This document shows, one piece after another, positions 17,935-26,404 of a DNA stretch of 59,422 nt; the first letter of the stretch is position 1, and each line of letters starts with the position of its first letter. The notes beneath the pieces were generated by a model, which ran no database searches, was not told the DNA's origin, and worked only from the letters and a program-made list of their open reading frames with translations. This DNA comes from Bacteroidales bacterium (GTDB taxonomy: Bacteria > Bacteroidota > Bacteroidia > Bacteroidales > P3): contig JAISUE010000048.1 in NCBI GenBank assembly GCA_031272245.1, forward strand, positions 1 through 59,422. The letters run 5' to 3'. Made by a program: the position numbers and the translations under genes.

Positions 17935-18498
17935 ATGGCAACAACTGCTGATATTAAAAATGGATTATGTATAGAAATGAATGGTGATTTGTTTTCCGTT
18001 GTGGAGTTTCTTCATGTTAAACCTGGAAAAGGCAGCGCATTTGTTCGTACAAAATTAAAAAGTTTCAAAACAGGACGTACTATTGAACATACTTTTCCGT
18101 CAGGTACAAAAATAGATACAGCAAGAGTGGAACGCCGTCCTTATACTTTTTTGTATAAAGACGATACCGGGTATAACTTTATGCACGCAGAAACCTTTGA
18201 ACAAATAATGATTGAAGAGTCTATTATCAATGCTCCTCAATATTTAAAAGAAGGTCAAGCTGTAGAAATAGTTATTCACGCCGATACGGAAACACCTCTG
18301 TCATGCGAACTGCCTCCTTTTGTAGAAATGGAAATAACTTATTCTGAACCCGGAGCAAAAGGAAATACAGCTACAAATGCAATGAAAGAGGCAACAATAG
18401 AAACAGGTGCAATTATCAAAGTACCTCTGTTTATTGAACAGGGTGAAAGAATTAAGGTTGATACCCGTACAGGCGAATATGCAGAAAGAATAAAATAA
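17935..18498 (+). CDS. efp: Translation elongation factor P
   Basis: 187 residues, full length. The KOW-like N-terminal domain has FLHVKPGKGSAFVRTKLK with the modifiable Lys at residue 32 in PGKG, followed by two OB domains and the C-terminal signature HADTETPLSCELPPFVEMEI through KVDTRTGEYAERIK. EF-P relieves ribosome stalling at polyproline. Terminator at 18541-18578. No EpmA/EpmB genes are adjacent. Confidence 0.96.
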   Translation: MATTADIKNGLCIEMNGDLFSVVEFLHVKPGKGSAFVRTKLKSFKTGRTIEHTFPSGTKIDTARVERRPYTFLYKDDTGYNFMHAETFEQIMIEESIINAPQYLKEGQAVEIVIHADTETPLSCELPPFVEMEITYSEPGAKGNTATNAMKEATIETGAIIKVPLFIEQGERIKVDTRTGEYAERIK

Positions 18499-18540
18499 TA
18501 AATGACGAAATAGATTGTTTTTTCATTTATTAACAATTTA

Positions 18541-18578
18541 CAAGGCAAGAGTTAATGACTCTTGCCTTTGTATTTTGT
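18541..18578 (+). terminator. Terminator of efp
   Basis: GGCAAGAGT / ACTCTTGCC (18544-18552 and 18558-18566), loop of five, followed by TTTGTATTTTG. Confidence 0.85.
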
Positions 18579-18597
18579 CATATAAAAGTATATATAT

Positions 18598-18634
18598 AAA
18601 AAAACAGGGAAGAAATAATCCCTGTTTTTATATT
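18598..18634 (-). terminator. Bidirectional terminator, mainly for the OsmC gene
   Basis: AAAAACAGGGA / TCCCTGTTTTT symmetrical stem with T-runs on both strands; it lies 24 bases past the OsmC stop codon and backs up the efp terminator. Confidence 0.8.
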
Positions 18635-18658
18635 ACATATAAGTTGTGTTTTGATTTT

Positions 18659-19045
18659 TTACTTACGAATTATTTCGTATCTGAAATCAATATCTGTGCG
18701 TAAATGTTTTTTCACCTTACAAACTTTCATTGCATTGATAAGAGGTGTTTCATTATCAGCAGGAAAATTATTTCCAACAAATAATTTGATATTTACTCCT
18801 CTTAAATCAGAAGAATCATCAAAATCAAACGTAACCTCAATATGCTTGTCAGCAAGTGCAATGCCGTGTTTTTCCATATATTGGCGAGCAAACAAACCGG
18901 TACAACAGCTTAACGAAACAAGAAACAACTGAAAAGGATTTAACCCTTCAGATTCGCCTCCAATTGATTTATCCAAATCGGTTACCACATTGTAACTTTC
19001 AAAATCAGCAATCACTTTTGCCTTTCCTTCAAATCTAATATTCAT
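18659..19045 (-). CDS. OsmC-family protein
   Basis: 128 residues. Typical OsmC/YhfA layout: SIGGESEGLNPFQLFLVSLSCCTGLFARQYMEKH, with the Cys pair after the central helix, then a beta-rich half. The usual second catalytic Cys falls in VCKVKKH near residue 108. OsmC-family proteins reduce organic hydroperoxides with a Cys pair; YhfA-like members are less well characterised. Monocistronic; promoter box 19122-19129. Confidence 0.85.
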   Translation of the reverse strand: MNIRFEGKAKVIADFESYNVVTDLDKSIGGESEGLNPFQLFLVSLSCCTGLFARQYMEKHGIALADKHIEVTFDFDDSSDLRGVNIKLFVGNNFPADNETPLINAMKVCKVKKHLRTDIDFRYEIIRK

Positions 19046-19121
19046 ATTTTTTGAGTTTTTGTAAATAATTAATTTAGGCTCAAGACAATTTAAATAGTCT
19101 TTTTACCATGTTTAACGATTG

Positions 19122-19129
19122 CAAAAATA
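19122..19129 (-). promoter_or_regulatory. -7 promoter box for the OsmC gene
   Basis: TATTTTTG on the minus strand, 77 bases upstream of the start. Confidence 0.5.
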
Positions 19130-19213
19130 CAACTTATTTTTTTAACAAAATATCAGATAATATTTCATTTACCTGCCATTTTGTTGTAGCAACCTCTATT
19201 CCCCTCTATTTAA

Positions 19214-20878
19214 TTACTGTTTTACTACCTTTTTAATACCAACAACAGCATCTTCATTTGTAATCAGTTGTAAGTTATAAATTCCTCTTGCTAATTTAGA
19301 AACATCTATCACTTTTTCTTTCCCTGACATTAAAACCATTTTTCCAAGCAAATCATAAATGATTATTTTATCAAAATCATTTCCTTCTATGAATAATTTA
19401 TCATTTGTCGGATTTGGATAAATATTCATATTTATTGTTGTTTCAAAATCATTCAAATTTACCCCTATACAATCTGTATAATTTGAAAATTCACTCCATT
19501 GAGTTGCCGATTTGTATGCAGACACAGAATAACATGGAACATGAATAGAAGCGTTAAGGGGAACATCGTAAAATGCCCAATCTGCGACCATTGGAGGATT
19601 CATAGCCAAAGAGGTTATGTTTTGCAAAACAGTACAACCTGCGAATGCACTGCCACCTATTGAATTGACCGAACTGCCAATTACAACAGAAGATAAATTT
19701 CCACAATCCTGAAAAGCCGCATCACCTATTACATTTACCAAATTTGGTATCTGCACATCAGTTAAACCTATGCAGTTTGCAAATGCAAATTCTCCGATGG
19801 TGAGGAGTGAATCATTCATAGTTACCAATGTTATTGCCGATTCAGCAAATGCCGCATAAGCTATTGTAAGAACAGTGTTTGGAATTGTTATCGCCCCTGA
19901 TTTCATTTGAGGGCAGAGTATAAGAGTATCACGAATTTTGTTGTAAAGAATACCTTCATTTGAACTGTAATTATTATTGTTTGAATCCACGTTAATAATA
20001 GTAAGACTTGTGCAACCATAGAATACAAGATCTCCAAGCGAAGTAACTCCTTTGCCGATTGATACATCAATTAAACCACTGCAACTTTCAAAAGCCATAC
20101 TGCCTACCGTTACAACTGAATTAGGAATTGTTATTGCAGTAAGACCATTGCACCCTTGAAAAGCAGCCAAACCTATTTCAGTAACCGAATCTCCTATTAC
20201 CACAGATGTTAATTTTGTACAATCAATAAAAGCATTTCCATTTATCATTTTTACTGAAGCAGGAATAATTATTGCTCCCGTTTTCATTTGTGGGCAGCAT
20301 AATAGTGTATCCTGTATTTTGTTGTACATAATGCCTTCTACGGAAGAATAAATCGGATTATTTATATCAACATCAATACTTGCTAAAGAAGTACAAGCGT
20401 AAAAGACATCCGAGCCTATGGTTATTACTGATGCAGGAATGGAAATAGAAGTTATATTGCTGCAATACATAAAAGCATAATCACTTATTTCCGTAACGGA
20501 ATTTGGAATTATAAATGACGTAAGGTTTGTGCAGCCGTTAAATGCTCCATAACCTATAAGTGTAATGGAAACAGGAACGGTTACGGACATCACATCTTCA
20601 CAACTACGAAATGCATATTCGCCTATTGCATTGACAGTATAGTTATTTCCGTTGTAGGTTACTGTATTTGGAATAATAATATTTCCACTGTATTCATCAA
20701 AAAAATCACTCCACAAATTTCCTTTATAAGTAACTTCTACAGTAAATGGAGCGGATGAAGATGTAATTTTATAATAAATGGTTGTACCATTATAAGCGGC
20801 TTCAAAGTCGTGAGCCATTGTTTTTGTTGTATTCAAGCCAAAGATGGCAAATACCATAATAATAAATGCTTTTTTCAT
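19214..20878 (-). CDS. BspA-like leucine-rich-repeat surface protein with T9SS sorting domain
   Basis: 554 residues. Signal peptide MKKAFIIMVFAIFGLNTTKTMA, then a chain of LRR_5 (BspA-type) repeats from about residue 80 to 430, each with the pattern IPNSVTxIGxxAFxxCxxL. The final 80 residues are a T9SS type A domain (NIYPNPTNDKLFIEG ... GIYNLQLI ... KKVVKQ). BspA-like proteins are surface adhesins that bind host or environmental proteins. A 29-residue non-LRR segment occurs twice (178-206 and 306-334: YNKIxDTLxxCPQMKxGAIxIP), about 128 residues apart, pointing to internal duplication of a four-to-five-repeat block. Confidence 0.9.
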   Translation of the reverse strand: MKKAFIIMVFAIFGLNTTKTMAHDFEAAYNGTTIYYKITSSSAPFTVEVTYKGNLWSDFFDEYSGNIIIPNTVTYNGNNYTVNAIGEYAFRSCEDVMSVTVPVSITLIGYGAFNGCTNLTSFIIPNSVTEISDYAFMYCSNITSISIPASVITIGSDVFYACTSLASIDVDINNPIYSSVEGIMYNKIQDTLLCCPQMKTGAIIIPASVKMINGNAFIDCTKLTSVVIGDSVTEIGLAAFQGCNGLTAITIPNSVVTVGSMAFESCSGLIDVSIGKGVTSLGDLVFYGCTSLTIINVDSNNNNYSSNEGILYNKIRDTLILCPQMKSGAITIPNTVLTIAYAAFAESAITLVTMNDSLLTIGEFAFANCIGLTDVQIPNLVNVIGDAAFQDCGNLSSVVIGSSVNSIGGSAFAGCTVLQNITSLAMNPPMVADWAFYDVPLNASIHVPCYSVSAYKSATQWSEFSNYTDCIGVNLNDFETTINMNIYPNPTNDKLFIEGNDFDKIIIYDLLGKMVLMSGKEKVIDVSKLARGIYNLQLITNEDAVVGIKKVVKQ

Positions 20879-20942
20879 TTTGATTTTTGTTATTAAATGT
20901 TATTATTTTTATATTGTTTTATGTTTATGGCTTCATTTTTGT

Positions 20943-22184
20943 TCAGGCAATGTCTCTGAACTTCTCTTTATCTCTCTCAAATTGAGTAATAACAAACTCT
21001 TTTGTTATCTTGATTTGCTTACCATTTGTATTTGGTAATTCAAACATTAAATCCGTCATAACGTTTTCAATTATTCCACGCAAACCTCTTGCTCCAAGTT
21101 TATATTCCATAGCAATATCTACAAAACAATCCAAAGCAGCAGTATCAAAAGACAACTTTATACCGTCAATTTCAAAAAGTTTTTCATATTGTTTTATGAC
21201 AGAATTTTTGGGTTCGGTAAGAATTTGTCGTAAAGCCTCTCTGTTCAATTCATCTAAATGAGTTAAGACAGGAAAACGACCAATGAGTTCAGGTATCAAT
21301 CCAAAGGTTTTTAAGTCCTGTGGTTTGATATATTGCAAAACGTTATCTCTATTTATTTCATCTCTATGTTCAGAAGCGGTAAAACCTATGGCATTTGCTT
21401 TTAAGCGAGAGGTTATAATTCTTTCTATTCCGTTGAATGCACCGCCGGAAATAAAGAGTATATTGCGTGTATTTATCTGAATGAATTTTTGTTCCGGGTG
21501 TTTTCTTCCTCCCTGAGGTGGAACATTAACTATTGTTCCTTCAAGAAGTTTCAATAATGCTTGTTGTACTCCTTCACCACTTACATCTCTTGTTATAGAT
21601 GGATTATCACTTTTGCGGGCAATTTTATCTATTTCGTCAATAAAGACTATTCCTCTTTCAGCTGCTTCAACATTATAATCAGCTTCCTGCAAAAGTCTTG
21701 TAAGTATATTCTCAACATCTTCTCCTACATAACCTGCTTCGGTAAGCACCGTTGCATCTGCAATACAAAAGGGAACATTCAACATTCGGGCTATAGTTTT
21801 AGCAAGTAAAGTTTTTCCTGTTCCGGTTTGACCTACTATAATAATATTTGATTTATCCAATTCAACACTATCACTTTCTAAATTATTAGCATAGTATTTC
21901 AATCGTTTATAATGGTTATACACAGCAACGGAAAGCACCTTTTTAGCCTCTTCCTGTCCAATAACATACTGATCTAAATAGTTTTTTATTTCTTTTGGAG
22001 TTTTAATTTGTAATGAATTGACATCATTTATTTTTGCTTTTTGTTCCTCTTCTTCTATTATATTTACTATATGCTTGCAACAATTCAAACAAATTGCTCC
22101 ACCGTTACCTTGAATTATAAAACCTGTTTCTTTTTCTGTTCGTCCGCAAAATGAACAAACTTTGTTATTATTTGTATTTTTCAT
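20943..22184 (-). CDS. clpX: ATP-dependent Clp protease ATP-binding subunit ClpX
   Basis: 413 residues. N-terminal zinc finger C10, C13, C32, C35; Walker A GQTGTGKT (118-125); Walker [12 protein letters not shown]; the pore/sensor region GAFNGIERI and [14 protein letters not shown]-terminal RGLRGIIE. ClpX unfolds tagged proteins and feeds them to ClpP. clpP and tig are not adjacent. Own promoter box at 22222-22229. Confidence 0.97.
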   Translation of the reverse strand: MKNTNNNKVCSFCGRTEKETGFIIQGNGGAICLNCCKHIVNIIEEEEQKAKINDVNSLQIKTPKEIKNYLDQYVIGQEEAKKVLSVAVYNHYKRLKYYANNLESDSVELDKSNIIIVGQTGTGKTLLAKTIARMLNVPFCIADATVLTEAGYVGEDVENILTRLLQEADYNVEAAERGIVFIDEIDKIARKSDNPSITRDVSGEGVQQALLKLLEGTIVNVPPQGGRKHPEQKFIQINTRNILFISGGAFNGIERIITSRLKANAIGFTASEHRDEINRDNVLQYIKPQDLKTFGLIPELIGRFPVLTHLDELNREALRQILTEPKNSVIKQYEKLFEIDGIKLSFDTAALDCFVDIAMEYKLGARGLRGIIENVMTDLMFELPNTNGKQIKITKEFVITQFERDKEKFRDIA

Positions 22185-22221
22185 TAGAGTTTTCTTTTGT
22201 TTTATTATTAAAATGAGAGTG

Positions 22222-22229
22222 CAAAAGTA
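22222..22229 (-). promoter_or_regulatory. -7 promoter box for clpX
   Basis: TACTTTTG on the minus strand, 38 bases before the start. Confidence 0.6.
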
Positions 22230-22239
22230 ATGAATAATT

Positions 22240-22282
22240 AGAAATAAAAAAGCTGCTCAAATAGAACAGCCTTAATGGTAAT
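22240..22282 (-). terminator. Terminator of the 22294-22557 lipoprotein gene
   Basis: On the minus strand AAGGCTGTTC pairs with GAGCAGCTT with one bulge and a G-U pair, followed by TTTTTATTTC. It separates this gene from clpX. Confidence 0.6.
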
Positions 22283-22293
22283 TTGACAAACAA

Positions 22294-22557
22294 TTATTTT
22301 TCTGTACAATCAACGTCATACCTCATACTAACATCTACAGAAGGAATTGTTAATGCTGGCAAACCAAGTTTTGTTGCATTGATGTTTGAACATTCGCCTT
22401 CATAATCATTAATTGGATAGGTCATTGTCTGTAAAATCTGATCTACGCCCTCTTCAGTCATTATTGTTTTTACTGTACAAGCACAATCTACCTTACTTGA
22501 ACAAGCACAAAATGTCAATGCACCAAAGACGCTAAAAATTAAAACTAATTTTTTCAT
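22294..22557 (-). CDS. Small putative lipoprotein
   Basis: 87 residues from ATG 22557; the frame extends 18 codons further, but MKKLVLIFSVFGALTFCAC is a clean lipoprotein signal, so the internal Met is the start. The lipid-modified Cys is probably one of the two in TFCACSS. The mature part (CACTVKTIMTEEG...YDVDCTEK) has several Cys and no domain I know. It should be anchored to the outer or inner membrane facing the periplasm. The nearest promoter box is about 250 bases upstream. Confidence 0.7.
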   Translation of the reverse strand: MKKLVLIFSVFGALTFCACSSKVDCACTVKTIMTEEGVDQILQTMTYPINDYEGECSNINATKLGLPALTIPSVDVSMRYDVDCTEK

Positions 22558-22611
22558 TACATAAATATTAAATATTTGCCTACTCTTTTCCGGATTTTCG
22601 GCGTTTTCCAT

Positions 22612-23072
22612 AATTTTTTATAAATTTAATTTTCTAATTCTAAAAATGTGGCAACATATAATTCTGTCATAGCAGGTGTGTAACAAAACCCATGAAAACA
22701 GAAAATATAATTAAAGCCAACGATTGCATTAATTATATTCTCATTATAGGTCAATCGTTACATTTTACCATCACAGAACAATAGCGTTACAAAAACGCTT
22801 TATTTTAAATTGCAAATGTACAATTTTTTTTGATTAGAATCTATTTTATAATAAAAATTTTACTAATCATTTTAACGAAAGTTTTAGTTATATAACAAAA
22901 TTAAAAGTTAAAAAATCTTTATTTTTATTTTCTAAAACAGAATTTTAATTTTCAAAATCTTGATAAAATTTTGGAAAAGCATATATTTTTTTCTCATTAT
23001 CATTATTTTTTCACTAAAAAATATAATGACTGTTTTACACTAATTTTATGATTTATATTTGGGGAAACTGTT
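22612..23072. other. Gene-free region, possible long leader of the lipoprotein gene
   Basis: No gene. A minus-strand TACATTTG box at 22813-22820 is the only good promoter for the lipoprotein gene and would give a leader of about 250 bases. Within it AACGATTG and CAATCGTT (around 22720-22760) could pair across about 27 bases. The rest is featureless AT-rich sequence. Confidence 0.35.
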
Positions 23073-23615
23073 TTATTTAAAAGAAAAGTTAATGGAAAAA
23101 CCCAACGTTAAAGATGGCTGTAAAAACGTTTGTTGTGAAATATAAAATGGCTGAATATGTGCAGAAAGATTATTACTAATATCAAACGAAAACAAATGTG
23201 CATACACCAAAGCATCTATAATATTAAGAATATAAACTACTCCACCAAAAATAAGACTTAATTCAAAAGCTTGTTCATATTCATTATAAAGAGCATAAAC
23301 TCTGTCATCTGTATAATTTATTAAATCTGGATTTGTAGTTTCTCCATTCATTCTTACTTGATATTCTGTTTTATATTTATGAGATCCTTTATAATTTGTA
23401 ACAGCTAAGTAAGTTATAACTGCTCCGGCACCATAAATAATTGGAACTTTCCAAACCTGTTTATTATAAATCTGTCCTAAACCAGGTAGAATTGTTGAAT
23501 AAATAGTTGCACGTTTAGGACTATGCTGCTTTGTCGTTAGTAAATTTGTTTTCTGTGCAAATATATTCGTAGAAAAAATAGATGTTATAATTATAAAAAA
23601 AATAAAAAAACGCAT
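23073..23615 (-). CDS. DUF5683 membrane/envelope protein of the parAB operon
   Basis: 180 residues from ATG 23615. Signal-like start MRFFIFFIIITSIFSTNIFAQ, then SPKRATIYSTILPGLGQIYNKQVWKVPIIYGAGA, the DUF5683 signature, a second hydrophobic stretch (LIFGGVVYILNIIDALVYAHLFSFD) and a C-terminal beta-type end (LGFSINFSFK). The frame extends 40 codons upstream, but those codons lie inside a 99-bp inverted repeat, so the internal Met is preferred. The family regularly follows parB in Bacteroidetes; its function is unknown. The lytic transglycosylase and relA genes that often follow are absent here. Confidence 0.8.
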   Translation of the reverse strand: MRFFIFFIIITSIFSTNIFAQKTNLLTTKQHSPKRATIYSTILPGLGQIYNKQVWKVPIIYGAGAVITYLAVTNYKGSHKYKTEYQVRMNGETTNPDLINYTDDRVYALYNEYEQAFELSLIFGGVVYILNIIDALVYAHLFSFDISNNLSAHIQPFYISQQTFLQPSLTLGFSINFSFK

Positions 23616-23628
23616 TGTCAATAAAAAC

Positions 23629-23727
23629 TTTCGCTTTACATCATTATGAAATGAATGTGAAACAGTACAGCAATTTTTATTTTTTATTGGATGTGTCACA
23701 CTTAATTCATAATGATGTAAAGCGAAA
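23629..23727. repeat. Long inverted repeat (22-bp perfect arms) between parB and the DUF5683 gene
   Basis: Arms at 23629-23650 and 23706-23727 are perfect complements; inner sequence also pairs partly (TGTGA with TCACA-type bases), giving a hairpin of nearly 100 bases. On the minus strand it is followed by TTTTTATT, like a terminator, and ends only 14 bases before the DUF5683 start. It may be an attenuator, an mRNA-stability element or a small mobile palindromic unit. Confidence 0.85.
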
Positions 23728-23747
23728 AACGTCATCTTAATTAATAA

Positions 23748-24632
23748 TTATACACCTTCTATTATAGCAACTATACGTTGGAAGTCTTCATCATTTGAAA
23801 AAGGTATAATGATATTACCTTTTCCACGCATTGAACGTGTAACTTCTACAGAAGTTCCAAGTTTTGATGATATTGATTTTTTAAAATCGGTATGAAATTC
23901 AGGAAGTTGCTTTTTATCTGTTCCTATTTTTTGTTTTTGGAGTTGTGGATTTTTAATATTACCTACTATTGCTTCAACCTGACGTACAGATAATTCTTTT
24001 TCAATTATTGTTTTCATCAGTTTTATTTGCTCTTCCTTTGTTTCAAGTCCAAGTAAAGCTCGTGCATGACCCATTGTTATAACTCCGTTACGAAGATTTA
24101 TTTGAACATCTGCAGGAAGTTTAAGTAATCTTAAAAAATTTGTAATTGTAGATCTACTTTTTCCTATTCGTTCGCTCATTTGTTCCTGTGTAAAATTACA
24201 CTCTTCTATCAATGCTTGCAAAGTTAAAGCTGTTTCTATTGGGTTAAGGTCTTCGCGTTGTATATTTTCTACTAAAGCCATTTCCATTATTTCGTGTTTA
24301 GTAACAACACGAATATATGCGGGTATCGCTGTTAATCCGGCAAGTTTTGCTGCTCTATAACGTCTCTCTCCTGCTATTAGTTGATAAGTAGCACCTATTT
24401 TACTAACTGTTACAGGTACAATTATTCCATATTGTTTAATACTTTGAGCAAGTTCTTCCAATGCTTCCTGATCAAATTCAGTTCTTGGCTGATTTGGATT
24501 AGGTTCTATTACTTCAATAGGAATTGTTGCTATCTCAGCAGCAATAGATTTAGTGTTGTTCGTTAATTCCTGACCTTCCATATTTTGAAGAAGTGCTCCA
24601 AGCCCTCTTCCCAATGCTTCTTTCTTTGCCAT
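23748..24632 (-). CDS. parB: Chromosome-partitioning protein ParB (CTPase clamp)
   Basis: 294 residues. Starts LGRGLGALL, the ParA-activating N-terminus; the ParB/Srx domain has IEPNPNQPRTEFD, the CTP-binding GERRYRAAKLAG and VENIQREDLNPIE; the helix-turn-helix is QEQMSERIGKSRSTITNFLRLLKL; the C-terminal dimer domain is present. ParB loads at parS sites near the origin and slides as a clamp. 17 bp after parA. I found no full parS site in the window, so the origin need not be close. Confidence 0.96.
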   Translation of the reverse strand: MAKKEALGRGLGALLQNMEGQELTNNTKSIAAEIATIPIEVIEPNPNQPRTEFDQEALEELAQSIKQYGIIVPVTVSKIGATYQLIAGERRYRAAKLAGLTAIPAYIRVVTKHEIMEMALVENIQREDLNPIETALTLQALIEECNFTQEQMSERIGKSRSTITNFLRLLKLPADVQINLRNGVITMGHARALLGLETKEEQIKLMKTIIEKELSVRQVEAIVGNIKNPQLQKQKIGTDKKQLPEFHTDFKKSISSKLGTSVEVTRSMRGKGNIIIPFSNDEDFQRIVAIIEGV

Positions 24633-24648
24633 TTTATTTCTTTATCCT

Positions 24649-25416
24649 TTATTTTTTTTCTCTTTCTATTATTTCTGTAGCGAGGTTCATATAATTTATT
24701 GCGCCAATAGAGGAAGCATCATACATTATTGCACTTTTTCCATGGCTTGGTGCTTCTGCTAATTTTACATTATTATAAATAAGTGTTTTAAAAACCATCT
24801 GTTTAAAATGTGTAACAACATCTTCAGCCACCTGCTTATTCAATCTTAATCTAGAATCATACATTGTAAGGAGTATTCCTTCTATTTCCAATTCTGTATT
24901 AAGTCTCCCCTGCACTATTCTTATAGTATTAAGCAATTTACCTAAACCTTCCAAAGCAAAATATTGACATTGTACCGGAATTATTACAGAATTTGCCGCA
25001 GTAAAAGCATTAATTGTAACCAAACCTAAAGAAGGAGAACAGTCTATCAAAATATAATCATATTTATTTTTGACTGTATTTATTATTATCTTCATTTTAG
25101 ATTCCCTATTCTCTATATTTTGAAGTTCAATTTCTGCCCCTACCAAATCTATTCTTGCAGGAAGAATATCAAGATTGGGAGTTGTGGTTGTTTTTATTGC
25201 TTCTATTGCTGGAGTTTCTTCTATTAAACATTCATAAATACTTGTTTGCACTTGATCTGTGTCTATTCCAAGTCCAGAAGAAGCATTTGCTTGCGGATCA
25301 GCATCAATTAACAATGTTTTCCTTTCCATAATAGACAACGCAGCTGCAAGATTTATTGCGGTTGTTGTTTTGCCTACCCCCCCCTTTTGATTTGCTATTG
25401 CGATAACCTTTCCCAT
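24649..25416 (-). CDS. parA: Chromosome-partitioning ATPase ParA (Soj)
   Basis: 255 residues. Deviant Walker [18 protein letters not shown] at the N-terminus, switch [15 protein letters not shown], and switch [21 protein letters not shown]. It forms the ATP-dependent gradient on the nucleoid that moves ParB-bound origins. First gene of the parA-parB-DUF5683 unit; no clear TAnnTTTG box stands directly upstream, in the 60-bp gap to the DUF3276 gene, so co-transcription with that gene is possible. Confidence 0.96.
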   Translation of the reverse strand: MGKVIAIANQKGGVGKTTTAINLAAALSIMERKTLLIDADPQANASSGLGIDTDQVQTSIYECLIEETPAIEAIKTTTTPNLDILPARIDLVGAEIELQNIENRESKMKIIINTVKNKYDYILIDCSPSLGLVTINAFTAANSVIIPVQCQYFALEGLGKLLNTIRIVQGRLNTELEIEGILLTMYDSRLRLNKQVAEDVVTHFKQMVFKTLIYNNVKLAEAPSHGKSAIMYDASSIGAINYMNLATEIIEREKK

Positions 25417-25476
25417 TATTTTCCTATTTTGACAATGATTTATACTTAATTTCTGAATAAAAATTATCCATCAATA

Positions 25477-25803
25477 CTAAAAATCAAAATCTTCTAATGA
25501 TGGTTCGTTATTTTCGCTTGATTTTTCTTCAGGATGTTCTGGTGCAATACCTGTTTCTATGAACTGAATAGTATCATTTAAAGCCCTGATAAATTTACCA
25601 AAATCTTCCTTATATAAGAATATTTTGTGTTTCTCATAAGAAAATGTACCATCTTCATCATTGAACTTCCTTTTGCTTTCCGTGACAGTCATATATCTAT
25701 CACCTGCAACTGTTTCTTTTACGTCAAAGAAATAAGTTCTTTTACCTGCTTTCACTGCTGTTGAAAACACTTCTTCTCTTTCTTTTCTTTCATTATTTTC
25801 CAT
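25477..25803 (-). CDS. DUF3276 / PUR-family nucleic-acid-binding protein
   Basis: 108 residues from ATG 25803. The body (FSTAVKAGKRTYFFDVKE, DRYMTVTESKR, HKIFLYKEDFGKFIRAL) is the small PUR-alpha-like DNA/RNA-binding fold found across Bacteroidetes and spirochaetes; the tail is acidic (EKSSENNEPSLEDFDF). The frame runs 17 codons further up, but the promoter box at 25832-25839 lies inside that extension, so the internal Met is the start. Biological role unknown; its place before parA is suggestive only. Confidence 0.88.
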   Translation of the reverse strand: MENNERKEREEVFSTAVKAGKRTYFFDVKETVAGDRYMTVTESKRKFNDEDGTFSYEKHKIFLYKEDFGKFIRALNDTIQFIETGIAPEHPEEKSSENNEPSLEDFDF

Positions 25804-25831
25804 AAAACTTGCTATAACAATTTTAAGGTGG

Positions 25832-25839
25832 CAAAAGTA
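25832..25839 (-). promoter_or_regulatory. -7 promoter box for the DUF3276 gene
   Basis: TACTTTTG on the minus strand, 29 bases before ATG 25803; it decides the start of that gene. Confidence 0.6.
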
Positions 25840-25867
25840 AGAAATTTTTTTCAATTACGGTTTAATA

Positions 25868-26317
25868 TCATTTATTACGATTTCTTTTATTCTTAAAAAA
25901 CGTCTTTAGAATTTGACTGCATTCTCTCTCCATGACACCTCCTTTTACCACTGTTTTAGGATGATATAACTCTTTTACATTGCCAAAAATCCTACGTTCA
26001 TCTTTTGCACCAAAAACTATTCTGCCTATCTGCGTCCAAAAAGCCGCTCCACAACACATCGGACAAGGTTCAAGAGTTACATAGAGCGTACATTGATTGA
26101 GATATTTTCCTCCTATTGCTGTCATTGCAGCAGTAAAAGCTTGCATTTCTGCATGAGCAGTTGCATCATTGAGTCTTTCCGTCATATTAAACGACCTTGC
26201 AATTATTTTTTCATTACATACAATAACTGCTCCTACAGGCACTTCTCCAATACTTGCTGCTTCCTTAGCCTGTTCAAGAGCTAAATTCATAAAATATACA
26301 TCATCTTTTTGTTGCAT
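25868..26317 (-). CDS. tadA: tRNA-adenosine(34) deaminase
   Basis: 149 residues. Cytidine-deaminase-like zinc site: H55-A-E57 in TAHAEMQAF and C85-P-M-C88 in EPCPMCCGA. GEVPVGAVIV and the nucleoside-binding N (RSFNMTERLNDATA) are conserved. It converts A34 to inosine in the tRNA-Arg anticodon and is normally essential. Divergent from the UbiA-type gene; promoter box 26347-26354. Confidence 0.94.
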   Translation of the reverse strand: MQQKDDVYFMNLALEQAKEAASIGEVPVGAVIVCNEKIIARSFNMTERLNDATAHAEMQAFTAAMTAIGGKYLNQCTLYVTLEPCPMCCGAAFWTQIGRIVFGAKDERRIFGNVKELYHPKTVVKGGVMERECSQILKTFFKNKRNRNK

Positions 26318-26346
26318 AAGATAACAAATTTAATTATGACTGATTG

Positions 26347-26354
26347 CAAATTTA
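26347..26354 (-). promoter_or_regulatory. -7 promoter box for tadA
   Basis: TAAATTTG on the minus strand, 30 bases before the start; back to back with the UbiA-gene promoter only 19 bases away. Confidence 0.5.
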
Positions 26355-26372
26355 GTAAAATTCAGATTTTTG

Positions 26373-26380
26373 TATTTTTG
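26373..26380 (+). promoter_or_regulatory. -7 promoter box for the UbiA-type gene
   Basis: TATTTTTG; transcription would start near 26387, so the in-frame Met at 26309 is upstream of the transcript and ATG 26405 is the start. Confidence 0.55.
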
Positions 26381-26404
26381 CAATCATTAAAAAATAACAA
26401 AATA

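Noticed and set aside
23660..23700. parS site next to parB
   Set aside because: Only a half-site (GTGAAACA) occurs within the hairpin loop; the full 16-bp palindrome is absent.
23616..23735. N-terminal 40-residue extension of the DUF5683 protein
   Set aside because: These codons lie in the long inverted repeat and precede a normal signal sequence; the internal Met is preferred.
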